Shown here piece by piece: positions 56,465 through 64,000 of a stretch of 64,000 bases of DNA (its first letter is position 1; every line of letters starts with the position of its first letter). The translations under genes were made by a program, and so were the position numbers. The stretch is from Vibrio sp. 10N.286.49.B1 (GTDB taxonomy: Bacteria; Pseudomonadota; Gammaproteobacteria; Enterobacterales; Vibrionaceae), in assembly GCF_002873335.1 (NCBI RefSeq), contig NZ_MCUW01000013.1:1-64000 (forward strand), given 5' to 3'. The notes beneath the pieces were generated by a model. That model saw nothing but the letters and a program-made list of their open reading frames with translations. It was not told the DNA's origin and made no database searches.

Positions 56465-57343
56465 TTATACGTTGTTCATGTGGCGAGGAATCGTTTCTTC
56501 ACTGCGTAATGTGAGGACTTCACAACCTGTTTTCGTCACAACAATCGTATGTTCCCATTGCGCAGAATTTTTGCCATCGCCGGTGTAGACCGTCCAGTCG
56601 TCATCTGCATCAATGCTACAACCAAATTTCCCCGCGTTGATCATTGGCTCGATGGTAAACACCATCCCTTCTTTAAGAACACGACGGTCGGCATTTTTAT
56701 AATGAACCACTTGTGGCTCTTCATGAAACTCGGAGCCGATACCGTGCCCACAAAAATCTTTCACAATAGAAAATTTAGCGCGTGGGTTATTCTTGTTGTT
56801 AGTTTTTATGTACTTCTCTATTTCAGTACCAATAGCGCCGACGGTCGAACCTGGTTTGACGGTTTTCATGCCGATATACAGTGCTTCTTGTGCGACCATG
56901 CATAATCGCTTATCGGCTGGTGCCACGTCGCCGATCAAAAACATTTTCGATGTATCACCATGGTAGCCTTCAGGGCGAGTGTCTAGGGAGGCATTCTCGT
57001 CATTTGGAATGATGACGGTGACATCGACGTTGACGATATCGCCACTTTTCAATACGGCGGGTTTGGTTTTACCTGTTGTTCCCATCGTGTCTTTGTCGGC
57101 AGGGATGCCATGACAAACAATATGATTAATAGAGGTACAGATGGATTTAGGGTAGCCGTGATAGTCGAGTGGTGCCGAGTAAGCGCCATTTTCTCGAGTG
57201 TGTTCAGCACAAATTCTATCAAGCTCCTCGGTGGTCACACCCTCTTTAACATGGGGTTCGATCAGTTCTAAAAGCTCGGCCGCAAGTTTTCCTGCGATGC
57301 GCATTCTTTCGATTTCAGCTTCAGTTTTGATTTTGATAGACAT
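56465..57343 (-). CDS. map: Methionine aminopeptidase type I
   Basis: This enzyme removes the initiator Met from new proteins. The 292-residue protein has the five metal ligands in N-V-D-V-T-V, G-D-T-S-K-M-F, G-H-G-I-G-S-E-F-H-E-E-P, F-T-I-E-P-M and Q-W-E-H-T. It is about 28 residues longer than the E. coli enzyme, mostly from an insertion around residues 112-126 (I-P-N-D-E-N-A-S-L-D-T-R-P-E-G). It is divergent from rpsB, as usual. Confidence 0.97.
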   Translation of the reverse strand: MSIKIKTEAEIERMRIAGKLAAELLELIEPHVKEGVTTEELDRICAEHTRENGAYSAPLDYHGYPKSICTSINHIVCHGIPADKDTMGTTGKTKPAVLKSGDIVNVDVTVIIPNDENASLDTRPEGYHGDTSKMFLIGDVAPADKRLCMVAQEALYIGMKTVKPGSTVGAIGTEIEKYIKTNNKNNPRAKFSIVKDFCGHGIGSEFHEEPQVVHYKNADRRVLKEGMVFTIEPMINAGKFGCSIDADDDWTVYTGDGKNSAQWEHTIVVTKTGCEVLTLRSEETIPRHMNNV

Positions 57344-57716
57344 TTGTGTTCTCTACTCTCTAATTTGACGCGTTATTCTAACAACGACAAGATTAAGCGC
57401 AACAAGAATAAAACTCGTTTCTTGAATTATAGTCTTGGTAACTCTAGTCCGACTAAGCAAATCTCGTCGAGAAAAAGTGGTTTTATTTTGTGCGTTTGTT
57501 GTGATTTTTCTGGTATTGAGACCATGAAATATGGTATAAAGCGCGCCAGAATCTAGAGTCTGTTTCTTCCTTGTGGCGAACTGGCTCGAGATCCTAAACA
57601 TACTTTAATTTAAATCACACACATTTCGTCACATGTTCCGGGGTGCTTGAGTAATCATTCATACCAAGTCGGATTCATGGGAAGTGTGGAGGCCTAACCC
57701 CATAGAGGATTTTAAA
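57344..57716 (+). promoter_or_regulatory. rpsB promoter and leader
   Basis: This 373-base gap holds an extended -10 (TGGTATAAA, 57532-57540) followed by the GC-rich discriminator GCGCGCC, typical of stringently controlled ribosomal promoters; no clear -35 is seen. The transcribed leader of about 170 bases is in the place of the S2 autoregulatory leader known in gamma-proteobacteria. Confidence 0.65.
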
Positions 57717-58454
57717 ATGGCAACTGTATCAATGCGCGATATGCTTAAAGCTGGTGTTCACTTCGGTCACCAAACTCGTTACTGGAACCCAAAAATGAAG
57801 CCATTCATCTTTGGTGCTCGTAACAAAGTTCATATCATCAACCTAGAAAAAACGGTACCTATGTTCAACGATGCACTAGCTGAGCTAGCGAAAATCGGTG
57901 AGAAGAAAGGTAAAGTTCTTTTTGTTGGTACTAAGCGCGCTGCATCTGAAGCTGTTAAAGAAGCTGCAATCAACAGCAACCAGTACTACGTGAACAACCG
58001 TTGGTTGGGTGGCATGCTTACGAACTACAAAACAGTTCGTCAGTCTATCAAACGCCTGAAAGAATACGAAGCGCAAGCTCAAGACGGTACTTTCGAGAAA
58101 ATCACTAAGAAAGAAGCTCTAATGCGTACTCGCGAAATGGAGAAGCTAGAGAAGTCTCTTGGTGGTATCAAGAACATGGGTGGTCTTCCTGACGCTCTAT
58201 TCGTAATCGATGCTGATCACGAGCACATTGCTGTTAAAGAAGCAAACAACCTAGGTATCCCAGTTTACGCTGTAGTTGATACTAACTCTAACCCAGATGG
58301 CATTGACTTCATCATTCCTGGTAATGACGATGCAATCCGTGCGGTACAGCTTTACCTAAATGCTGCTGCAGACTCGGTTAAAGAAGGTCGTAACAAAGAT
58401 GTTGTTGTTGCTGCTGCTGCTGAAAAAGACGGTTTCGTAGAAGAAGCTGAATAA
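57717..58454 (+). CDS. rpsB: Ribosomal protein S2 (uS2)
   Basis: This 30S subunit protein has 245 residues: [28 protein letters not shown]. Later come [11 protein letters not shown] and [18 protein letters not shown] at 57717 matches the family; the open frame's earlier start (57684) is leader. It is followed by tsf with a terminator-like stem between. Confidence 0.98.
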   Translation: MATVSMRDMLKAGVHFGHQTRYWNPKMKPFIFGARNKVHIINLEKTVPMFNDALAELAKIGEKKGKVLFVGTKRAASEAVKEAAINSNQYYVNNRWLGGMLTNYKTVRQSIKRLKEYEAQAQDGTFEKITKKEALMRTREMEKLEKSLGGIKNMGGLPDALFVIDADHEHIAVKEANNLGIPVYAVVDTNSNPDGIDFIIPGNDDAIRAVQLYLNAAADSVKEGRNKDVVVAAAAEKDGFVEEAE

Positions 58455-58522
58455 TAGCAACTATAATTTATACTTAGTTTTGGGCGACATCGAGTCTTCA
58501 TATAAACTGAGTTATAGTTAGC

Positions 58523-58555
58523 AATCAGGGGCCCAATGAGAGCCCCTGATTTTTA
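58523..58555 (+). terminator. Partial terminator between rpsB and tsf
   Basis: AATCAGGGGC-CCAATGAGA-GCCCCTGATT followed by TTT. Such a stem lets S2 be made in excess of, or separately from, EF-Ts. Confidence 0.9.
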
Positions 58556-58585
58556 CCTGGTTTGGAATCAACTGAGGATTTTAGA

Positions 58586-59431
58586 ATGGCAACTGTAACT
58601 GCTGCTCTTGTAAAAGAACTTCGCGAGCGCACAGCCGCTGGCATGATGGAATGTAAAAAAGCGCTTGTTGAAGCAAATGCTGATATTGAATTAGCAATTG
58701 AAAACATGCGTAAAAGTGGTGCGGCTAAAGCAGCTAAAAAAGCAGGCAACGTTGCTGCTGAAGGCACAATCATCATTAAAGAAGACGCTGGCGTTGCCGC
58801 TCTTCTTGAAGTGAACTGTCAAACTGACTTCGTAGCAAAAGATGCAAGCTTCCTTGCGTTTGCTAACGAAGTTGCTGATGCTGCACTAGCTGAAAAGCTA
58901 GATGTTGCTGCTCTTCAAGCTAAATTTGAAGATGCACGTATCGCTCTAGTAACTAAAATCGGTGAGAACATCAGCATCCGTCGTGTTGAGTTCATCGAAG
59001 GTGCAAACGTTGGTTCTTACCGTCACGGTGAGCGTATCGGTGTTGTTGTTGCTGGTGAAGCTGACGCAGAAACAATCAAGCACATTGCAATGCACGTTGC
59101 AGCGTCTAAGCCTGAATTCGTAAACCCTTCTGACGTACCTGCAGACGTAGTTGCTAAAGAAAAAGCGGTTCAAGTTGAAATCGCAATGAACGAAGGCAAA
59201 CCACAAGAAATCGCTGAGAAAATGGTTATCGGCCGTATGAAGAAATTCACGGGCGAAATCTCACTAACAGGTCAGGCTTTCATCATGGAACCTAAGAAAA
59301 CTGTTGGCGAAATCTTGAAAGAAAAAGGCGCTACAGTAACTAACTTCGTTCGTCTAGAAGTTGGCGAAGGCATCGAAAAAGCGGCAGAAATGAGCTTTGC
59401 TGATGAAGTAGCAGCGGTACAAAAAGGTTAA
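58586..59431 (+). CDS. tsf: Elongation factor Ts
   Basis: EF-Ts exchanges GDP for GTP on EF-Tu. The 281-residue protein has [34 protein letters not shown] and [12 protein letters not shown] at 58586 follows TGAGGA. It is co-transcribed with rpsB. Confidence 0.98.
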   Translation: MATVTAALVKELRERTAAGMMECKKALVEANADIELAIENMRKSGAAKAAKKAGNVAAEGTIIIKEDAGVAALLEVNCQTDFVAKDASFLAFANEVADAALAEKLDVAALQAKFEDARIALVTKIGENISIRRVEFIEGANVGSYRHGERIGVVVAGEADAETIKHIAMHVAASKPEFVNPSDVPADVVAKEKAVQVEIAMNEGKPQEIAEKMVIGRMKKFTGEISLTGQAFIMEPKKTVGEILKEKGATVTNFVRLEVGEGIEKAAEMSFADEVAAVQKG

Positions 59432-59454
59432 TCCTTTTTTGTCTCGTTGATATG

Positions 59455-59483
59455 AAGACCGTAGCCAAGGCTGCGGTCTTTTT
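59455..59483 (+). terminator. Terminator of tsf
   Basis: AAGACCGTAGCC and GGCTGCGGTCTT pair with one G-U, and TTT follows. Confidence 0.88.
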
Positions 59484-59612
59484 GCGAGTAAGCTAGATGG
59501 TATTTTTTAACCATCATGAATTAGGATTTCAATCCAAGGCGCTGAATCACAGTGACATTGGAGTCTTAATCCATGACCGTTAATCAACAACTCTCTTTGG
59601 AAGGTGAACTCC

Positions 59613-60344
59613 ATGACAACGAACCCAAAACCAGCGTATCAACGTATTCTGTTAAAACTTAGTGGTGAAGCGCTGCAAGGCGAAGAAGGCTTTGGTATCG
59701 ACCCATCTATCTTGGAGCGTATGGCTCAAGAAGTGAAAGAACTGGTAGAACTGGGTGTTCAGGTCGGTGTCGTCATTGGTGGTGGCAATCTTTTCCGCGG
59801 TGCTGGTCTTGCAGCCGCAGGGATGAATCGTGTTGTTGGTGATCATATGGGTATGTTGGCCACTGTGATGAATGGCCTAGCACTGCGTGATGCTCTGCAC
59901 CGTGCTTATGTAAACGCACGAGTGATGTCTGCCATTCCTCTTAAGGGGGTATGTGATGATTACAACTGGGCTGATGCGATTCGTGAATTGCGTCAAGGTC
60001 GCGTGGTAATTTTCTCAGCAGGGACAGGTAATCCATTCTTTACGACGGACTCAGCTGCGTGCCTACGTGGTATCGAGATTGAAGCGGATGTGGTTCTAAA
60101 AGCAACGAAAGTGGATGGCGTATACAGTGCAGACCCTGTCGCTAACCCAGATGCAGAATTATATGATAAGCTTGCGTACAATACGGTTCTCGATAAAGAG
60201 CTTAAGGTTATGGACTTAGCTGCGTTTACTCTGGCTCGCGATCATAAAATGCCTATTCGTGTGTTCAACATGAACAAACCTGGTGCACTTCGTCGAGTTG
60301 TGATGGGTGAAGCAGAAGGCACACTTATCAGTGATGCAGAATAA
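59613..60344 (+). CDS. pyrH: UMP kinase
   Basis: This enzyme phosphorylates UMP to UDP. The 243-residue amino-acid-kinase-fold protein has [34 protein letters not shown] and F-T-T-D-S-A-A. ATG at 59613 is preferred over an ATG three codons earlier, which overlaps the ribosome-binding site. It belongs to the rpsB-tsf-pyrH-frr run. Confidence 0.97.
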   Translation: MTTNPKPAYQRILLKLSGEALQGEEGFGIDPSILERMAQEVKELVELGVQVGVVIGGGNLFRGAGLAAAGMNRVVGDHMGMLATVMNGLALRDALHRAYVNARVMSAIPLKGVCDDYNWADAIRELRQGRVVIFSAGTGNPFFTTDSAACLRGIEIEADVVLKATKVDGVYSADPVANPDAELYDKLAYNTVLDKELKVMDLAAFTLARDHKMPIRVFNMNKPGALRRVVMGEAEGTLISDAE

Positions 60345-60382
60345 TAGTAAACTTTGTCGTTAGGATTTATCGAACGAAATAG

Positions 60383-60406
60383 CCTAAATGCGTACTCGCA
60401 TTTAGG
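60383..60406. other. Stem-loop between pyrH and frr
   Basis: CCTAAATGCG-TACT-CGCATTTAGG is a perfect 10-bp stem without a T-run, so it is probably an mRNA-stability or attenuation element rather than a terminator. Confidence 0.6.
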
Positions 60407-60428
60407 TGCACATTATTAAGGTGATACT

Positions 60429-60986
60429 GTGATTAACGAAATCAAGCAAGACGCTCAAGAGCGTATGGAAAAAAGTGTTGAAGCACTGAAAAACAACCTG
60501 TCAAAAATTCGTACAGGTCGTGCACACCCAAGCCTACTTCAAGGCCTTTCTGTTGAGTATTATGGTGCGCCGACTCCTCTTAACCAAGTCGCTAACGTTA
60601 TTGCTGAAGACGCTCGTACACTTGCGATCACAGTTTTTGATAAAGAACTGACGCAAAAAGTAGAGAAAGCGATCTTGATGTCAGACTTAGGTTTGAACCC
60701 AATGTCAGCGGGCACGGTTATTCGTGTACCACTACCACCGCTAACAGAAGAGCGTCGTAAAGACCTTGTTAAGATTGTTCGTGGTGAAGCTGAAGGCGGT
60801 CGTGTGGCGATTCGTAACATTCGTCGTGACGCAAATGGTGATCTTAAGGCATTGTTGAAAGACAAAGACATCTCAGAAGATGAAGATCGTAAAGGACAAG
60901 ACGAGATTCAAAAATTGACTGATATTGCTGTGAAAAATGTCGATGACATACTTGCAGCAAAAGAAAAAGAGTTAATGGAAGTTTAA
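60429..60986 (+). CDS. frr: Ribosome recycling factor
   Basis: This factor splits post-termination ribosomes with EF-G. The 185-residue protein has the family motifs [20 protein letters not shown] and [12 protein letters not shown]. It ends [14 protein letters not shown]. The start is GTG with AAGGTG upstream. Confidence 0.97.
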   Translation: MINEIKQDAQERMEKSVEALKNNLSKIRTGRAHPSLLQGLSVEYYGAPTPLNQVANVIAEDARTLAITVFDKELTQKVEKAILMSDLGLNPMSAGTVIRVPLPPLTEERRKDLVKIVRGEAEGGRVAIRNIRRDANGDLKALLKDKDISEDEDRKGQDEIQKLTDIAVKNVDDILAAKEKELMEV

Positions 60987-61010
60987 TCCTTAACCACTTA
61001 ACTCTCAGAA

Positions 61011-61041
61011 AAACGCTGTGCTGACAGCACAGCGTTTTTTT
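61011..61041 (+). terminator. Terminator of frr
   Basis: AAACGCTGTGCT-GAC-AGCACAGCGTTT followed by TTT, just before uppS. Confidence 0.95.
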
Positions 61042-61080
61042 ATGCTACTCTACCTTCCCAAATTATTACTAAACTCTTTT

Positions 61081-61836
61081 ATGCCAAACTCAGAACTCTT
61101 CAATGACTCCCTTCCTCAACACATTGCTATCATTATGGATGGTAACGGTCGTTGGGCTAAATCCAAGGGGAAACCACGCGTCTTTGGACACAAAAAAGGG
61201 GTTTCTGCGGTTCGAAAAACGATTTCGGCAGCGGCAAAGCTAGAAATTAAAGCCGTGACTCTTTTTGCGTTTAGTAGTGAAAATTGGCGTCGACCTGAAG
61301 AAGAAGTTGGTTTGTTGATGGAGCTGTTCATTACGGTTTTATCAAGTGAGATCAAAAAACTGCATAAGAACAACCTGCGACTTCGCATTATTGGCGACAC
61401 AAGCCGCTTCAATGAACGATTGCAACGTAAGATTGCCGATGCAGAAATGCTGACTGAAAATAATACCGGAACAGTGATCAATGTCGCAGCGAATTACGGC
61501 GGCAAGTGGGATATCACTGAGGCGTTCAAGAAGGTTGCGGTTCAGATAGAGCACGGTGAGTTGAAGGCTGCAGATATCACCGAAGACATGATCTCGACGC
61601 ATGTGACTATGTCTGACCTCCCGGATGTGGATCTCCTGATTCGCACCAGTGGAGAATGCCGAATCAGTAACTTTATGCTTTGGCAAATGGCGTACGCAGA
61701 GATGTATTTTACCGAAGAATTTTGGCCAGAGTTTAATGAAGATAGCTTAGTGGAAGCGATTACTTGGTTCGTGAATCGCGAAAGGCGTTTTGGTTGTACC
61801 GGAGAACAAGTCAAAGCGTTAATGGAAGCCAATTAA
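61081..61836 (+). CDS. uppS: UppS, undecaprenyl diphosphate synthase
   Basis: UppS makes the C55 lipid carrier for peptidoglycan and O-antigen synthesis. The 251-residue protein has [12 protein letters not shown] (catalytic Asp), F-S-S-E-N-W-R-R-P and [19 protein letters not shown] at 61081 gives a normal length. An in-frame start at 61018 lies inside the frr terminator and is rejected. The ribosome-binding site is weak. Confidence 0.96.
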   Translation: MPNSELFNDSLPQHIAIIMDGNGRWAKSKGKPRVFGHKKGVSAVRKTISAAAKLEIKAVTLFAFSSENWRRPEEEVGLLMELFITVLSSEIKKLHKNNLRLRIIGDTSRFNERLQRKIADAEMLTENNTGTVINVAANYGGKWDITEAFKKVAVQIEHGELKAADITEDMISTHVTMSDLPDVDLLIRTSGECRISNFMLWQMAYAEMYFTEEFWPEFNEDSLVEAITWFVNRERRFGCTGEQVKALMEAN

Positions 61837-61848
61837 GGACGATCTAGT

Positions 61849-62691
61849 TTGAAACAACGAATTATTACAGCTCTAATCCTCGCTCCGTTGGTGGTTTGGG
61901 GTATATTTTCTTTACCACTGATGTGGTTTTTGCTCGCAGTGACCGCTATCACAATGATTGGTGCCTGGGAGTGGACGCAATTCACACTTAATCACTCACG
62001 ACTCGTTGCGATGATTCCGCCAGTCTTGGTGACGGCACTGTCCTTGTTTGTTGTTCCATATGATGTGGATGCGCTTAATCAAGTAGGACTTATCCATATT
62101 GCTATCCTAGGCATAGGAACGGGCTGGTGGTTAATTGCGAGTGGTTTGGCAATGACATACCCTAAATCTGGCTCATACTGGCAGCATTCTAATGTTCTGA
62201 GGCATCTATTTGGCCTGCTTACCTTACTGCCGTTTCTTTGGAGTATCGTTATACTCCGAGCGCAAGGTTACCACCAAGACCCATATCACGGTGCCAAATT
62301 GGTGTTGTTTGTTTGTCTCATAGTTTGGGCAGCAGATAGCGGTGCGTATTTTGCTGGAAAGAGCTTTGGTAAGCGCAAAATGGCCCCTAATGTGAGCCCG
62401 AATAAGACCATTGAAGGCTTATTTGGTGGCGTAGCCACGGCTCTCCTTGTTGCGTGGGCGACATCGGTCATTTTTGATATTCAGTTTGCCAGTTTTACTA
62501 GCATGACTATTATTACGTTAGTAACAGTGGTGATTTCCGTTCTTGGAGATCTTGTTGAGAGCATGTTCAAACGCGTTTCTCAAATAAAGGACAGCAGTAA
62601 TATTATCCCTGGCCATGGTGGTGTACTGGATCGCGTCGACAGCCTCACGGCTGCCTTTCCTGTTTTTGCTCTTCTTTATCTCATTTTCTAA
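61849..62691 (+). CDS. cdsA: CdsA, phosphatidate cytidylyltransferase
   Basis: CdsA makes CDP-diacylglycerol for phospholipid synthesis. The 280-residue membrane protein has about eight hydrophobic helices and the signature S-x-x-K-R-x-S-x-I-K-D-S-S-N-I-I-P-G-H-G-G-x-L-D-R-x-D near the C-terminus. The start is a TTG nine bases after AAGGA, as I recall for Vibrio cdsA. It is 12 bases after uppS. Confidence 0.96.
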   Translation: MKQRIITALILAPLVVWGIFSLPLMWFLLAVTAITMIGAWEWTQFTLNHSRLVAMIPPVLVTALSLFVVPYDVDALNQVGLIHIAILGIGTGWWLIASGLAMTYPKSGSYWQHSNVLRHLFGLLTLLPFLWSIVILRAQGYHQDPYHGAKLVLFVCLIVWAADSGAYFAGKSFGKRKMAPNVSPNKTIEGLFGGVATALLVAWATSVIFDIQFASFTSMTIITLVTVVISVLGDLVESMFKRVSQIKDSSNIIPGHGGVLDRVDSLTAAFPVFALLYLIF

Positions 62692-62747
62692 TATAGAGTA
62701 GGGAACAATCACCGTTCCCTACTCGATTTTAAAGCGGTCGTATTAGC

Positions 62748-63947
62748 ATGCAAAATCTAACCATACTTGGTGCTACGGGTTCCATTGGTGCAAGCACTCT
62801 AAAAGTGGTCGCTGAAAACCCTTCACTCTATTCTATTTACGCTTTAGTCGGTGGTAAAAACGTCACTAAAATGGCGCTCCTATGCTTACAGTGGCAACCT
62901 AAGTATGTTGTGATGGCTGAAGAGGCAGATGCCAAGCGACTAAAAAATGAATTGAATGGGCTCGTCGAAACACAGGTCCTGTTTGGTCAGGAAGCCATGT
63001 GTAAAGTATCTTCTGATGACGCCGTAGATATGGTGATGGCTGCTATTGTTGGCGCAGCTGGCTTGTTGCCAACACTTGCTGCTGTGAAAGCAAGTAAGCG
63101 AGTATTGTTAGCAAATAAAGAAGCATTGGTGATGTCGGGGCAGTTGTTTATTGATGCCGTTCGTAACTCTGGCGCACAGTTGCTTCCCGTTGATAGCGAA
63201 CATAATGCAATTTTTCAATGTCTCCCTCAAACGATTCAAACTCAGTTAGGGCATTGCGATTTAGCGCAAGCGGGTATTGATCATATTTTGCTGACAGGCT
63301 CTGGGGGACCATTTCGCTATAGTGAGACCTCAACGTTGTCTTCGGTCACTCCCGCGCAAGCGATCGCGCATCCTAATTGGTCTATGGGGCCTAAGATCTC
63401 GGTTGATTCTGCAACCATGATGAATAAAGGTCTTGAGTTTATCGAGGCTAGGTGGCTATTTAATACAGCTAAAGAGCAACTCAAAGTCATTATTCATCCC
63501 CAGTCCGTTATTCACTCTATGGTCCAGTATCAAGACGGGTCTGTCCTTGCGCAAATGGGACAGCCAGATATGGCAACACCGATAGCATTCTCGATGTCTT
63601 ATCCAGAACGCATTCCTGCAGGTGTACCGCCACTCGATTTTACAAAAATGTCGGAGTTAACTTTTTTAGAGCCCGACTTTGCACGTTATCCATGCCTAGA
63701 ATTAGCCATTGAGGCGTGTTATGAAGGGCAACATGCGACAACAGCCATTAATGCGGCCAATGAAATCGCAGTGGATGCCTTTTTGTCTGAGAGTATAAAA
63801 TTTACAGATATTAGCCGGATAAATGACCATGTTATGTCGAAGGTTTGTTCGTCAGGTGAATTTAAACAGTTAAGTGACTTGGAAAGCATTCTTGAGCTAG
63901 ATAGAATGGCTCGAATCTATGCGAGCGAATTTGTTCGTGGCATGTAA
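62748..63947 (+). CDS. dxr: Dxr (IspC), 1-deoxy-D-xylulose 5-phosphate reductoisomerase
   Basis: Dxr is the committed step of the MEP isoprenoid pathway, giving precursors for UppS. The 399-residue protein has the NADPH motif [12 protein letters not shown] and [11 protein letters not shown]. The metal/substrate region is [11 protein letters not shown], and then M-N-K-G-L-E-x-I-E-A-R-W-L-F. It is complete within the window. Confidence 0.97.
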   Translation: MQNLTILGATGSIGASTLKVVAENPSLYSIYALVGGKNVTKMALLCLQWQPKYVVMAEEADAKRLKNELNGLVETQVLFGQEAMCKVSSDDAVDMVMAAIVGAAGLLPTLAAVKASKRVLLANKEALVMSGQLFIDAVRNSGAQLLPVDSEHNAIFQCLPQTIQTQLGHCDLAQAGIDHILLTGSGGPFRYSETSTLSSVTPAQAIAHPNWSMGPKISVDSATMMNKGLEFIEARWLFNTAKEQLKVIIHPQSVIHSMVQYQDGSVLAQMGQPDMATPIAFSMSYPERIPAGVPPLDFTKMSELTFLEPDFARYPCLELAIEACYEGQHATTAINAANEIAVDAFLSESIKFTDISRINDHVMSKVCSSGEFKQLSDLESILELDRMARIYASEFVRGM

Positions 63948-63995
63948 CGATAGACCTATAAATCACAAGCCATTGGCCGTGAGAGATAATTTACG

Positions 63996-64000
63996 ATGAC
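63996..64000 (+). CDS. rseP: Start of rseP (cut by the window end)
   Basis: ATGAC at the last five bases, after GAGAGAT, is where the site-2 protease gene rseP is expected after dxr. Only the start codon is visible, so identity rests on gene order. Confidence 0.4.

Noticed and set aside
57344..57556. 70-residue plus-strand ORF between map and rpsB
   Set aside because: It lies across the rpsB promoter region, has no ribosome-binding site and a composition of non-coding AT-rich DNA.

Overview
The window looks like Vibrionaceae chromosome I. The tmRNA encodes the tag ANDENYALAA. The order ssrA-smpB-ratA-rnfH-bamE-recN-nadK-grpE-dnaK-dnaJ-minor pilins, with purL, tadA, mltF, proS, glnD, map and the rpsB-tsf-pyrH-frr-uppS-cdsA-dxr run further on, is the one I remember from Vibrio cholerae. 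No species is assigned.

Positions 1 to about 20,410 are an integrated genomic island whose left end lies outside the window. The right end has a P4-type tyrosine integrase pointing away from the 3' end of ssrA, the insertion site used by the V. cholerae pathogenicity island VPI-1. Next come an AlpA-type regulator and a large SF2 helicase-like replication protein, a layout that recalls phage satellites. The cargo is anti-foreign-DNA: a three-gene cassette (one-domain HsdS-like protein, HsdM-like protein with deviant catalytic motifs, unrecognised 144-residue protein), then a complete type I restriction-modification system (hsdM-hsdS-hsdR), a YgjP-type zinc peptidase, and a type IV McrBC system. 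These genes all run on the minus strand. Further left are a serine recombinase with a res-like array of TGATACC half-sites, an unrecognised 209-residue protein, a 35-residue membrane microprotein and an 81-bp tandem repeat built around a 16-bp inverted repeat.

From about 20,410 to 64,000 the window is conserved core. It starts with ribosome rescue (ssrA, smpB), then ratA/rnfH, bamE, LexA-controlled recN, nadK, and the heat-shock genes grpE, dnaK and dnaJ with a DAACS-family amino-acid symporter between grpE and dnaK. A type IV minor-pilin cluster, an AbgT transporter, glutathione-dependent formaldehyde detoxification (frmA, fghA) with a divergent LysR regulator, tadA, a 45-residue basic microprotein, mltF and PurR-controlled purL follow. 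After two small conserved proteins come proS, trmO, a second AbgT transporter, yaeH, glnD and map, divergent from the translation/envelope run rpsB-tsf-pyrH-frr-uppS-cdsA-dxr and the first bases of rseP.

The best candidate for something undescribed is the minus-strand cassette at 13195-15527. It has its own consensus promoter flanked by repeated ATTAGTA motifs, strong ribosome-binding sites, reversed S-before-M gene order, a single target-recognition domain and an altered methyltransferase active site. It sits directly upstream of an intact type I system.
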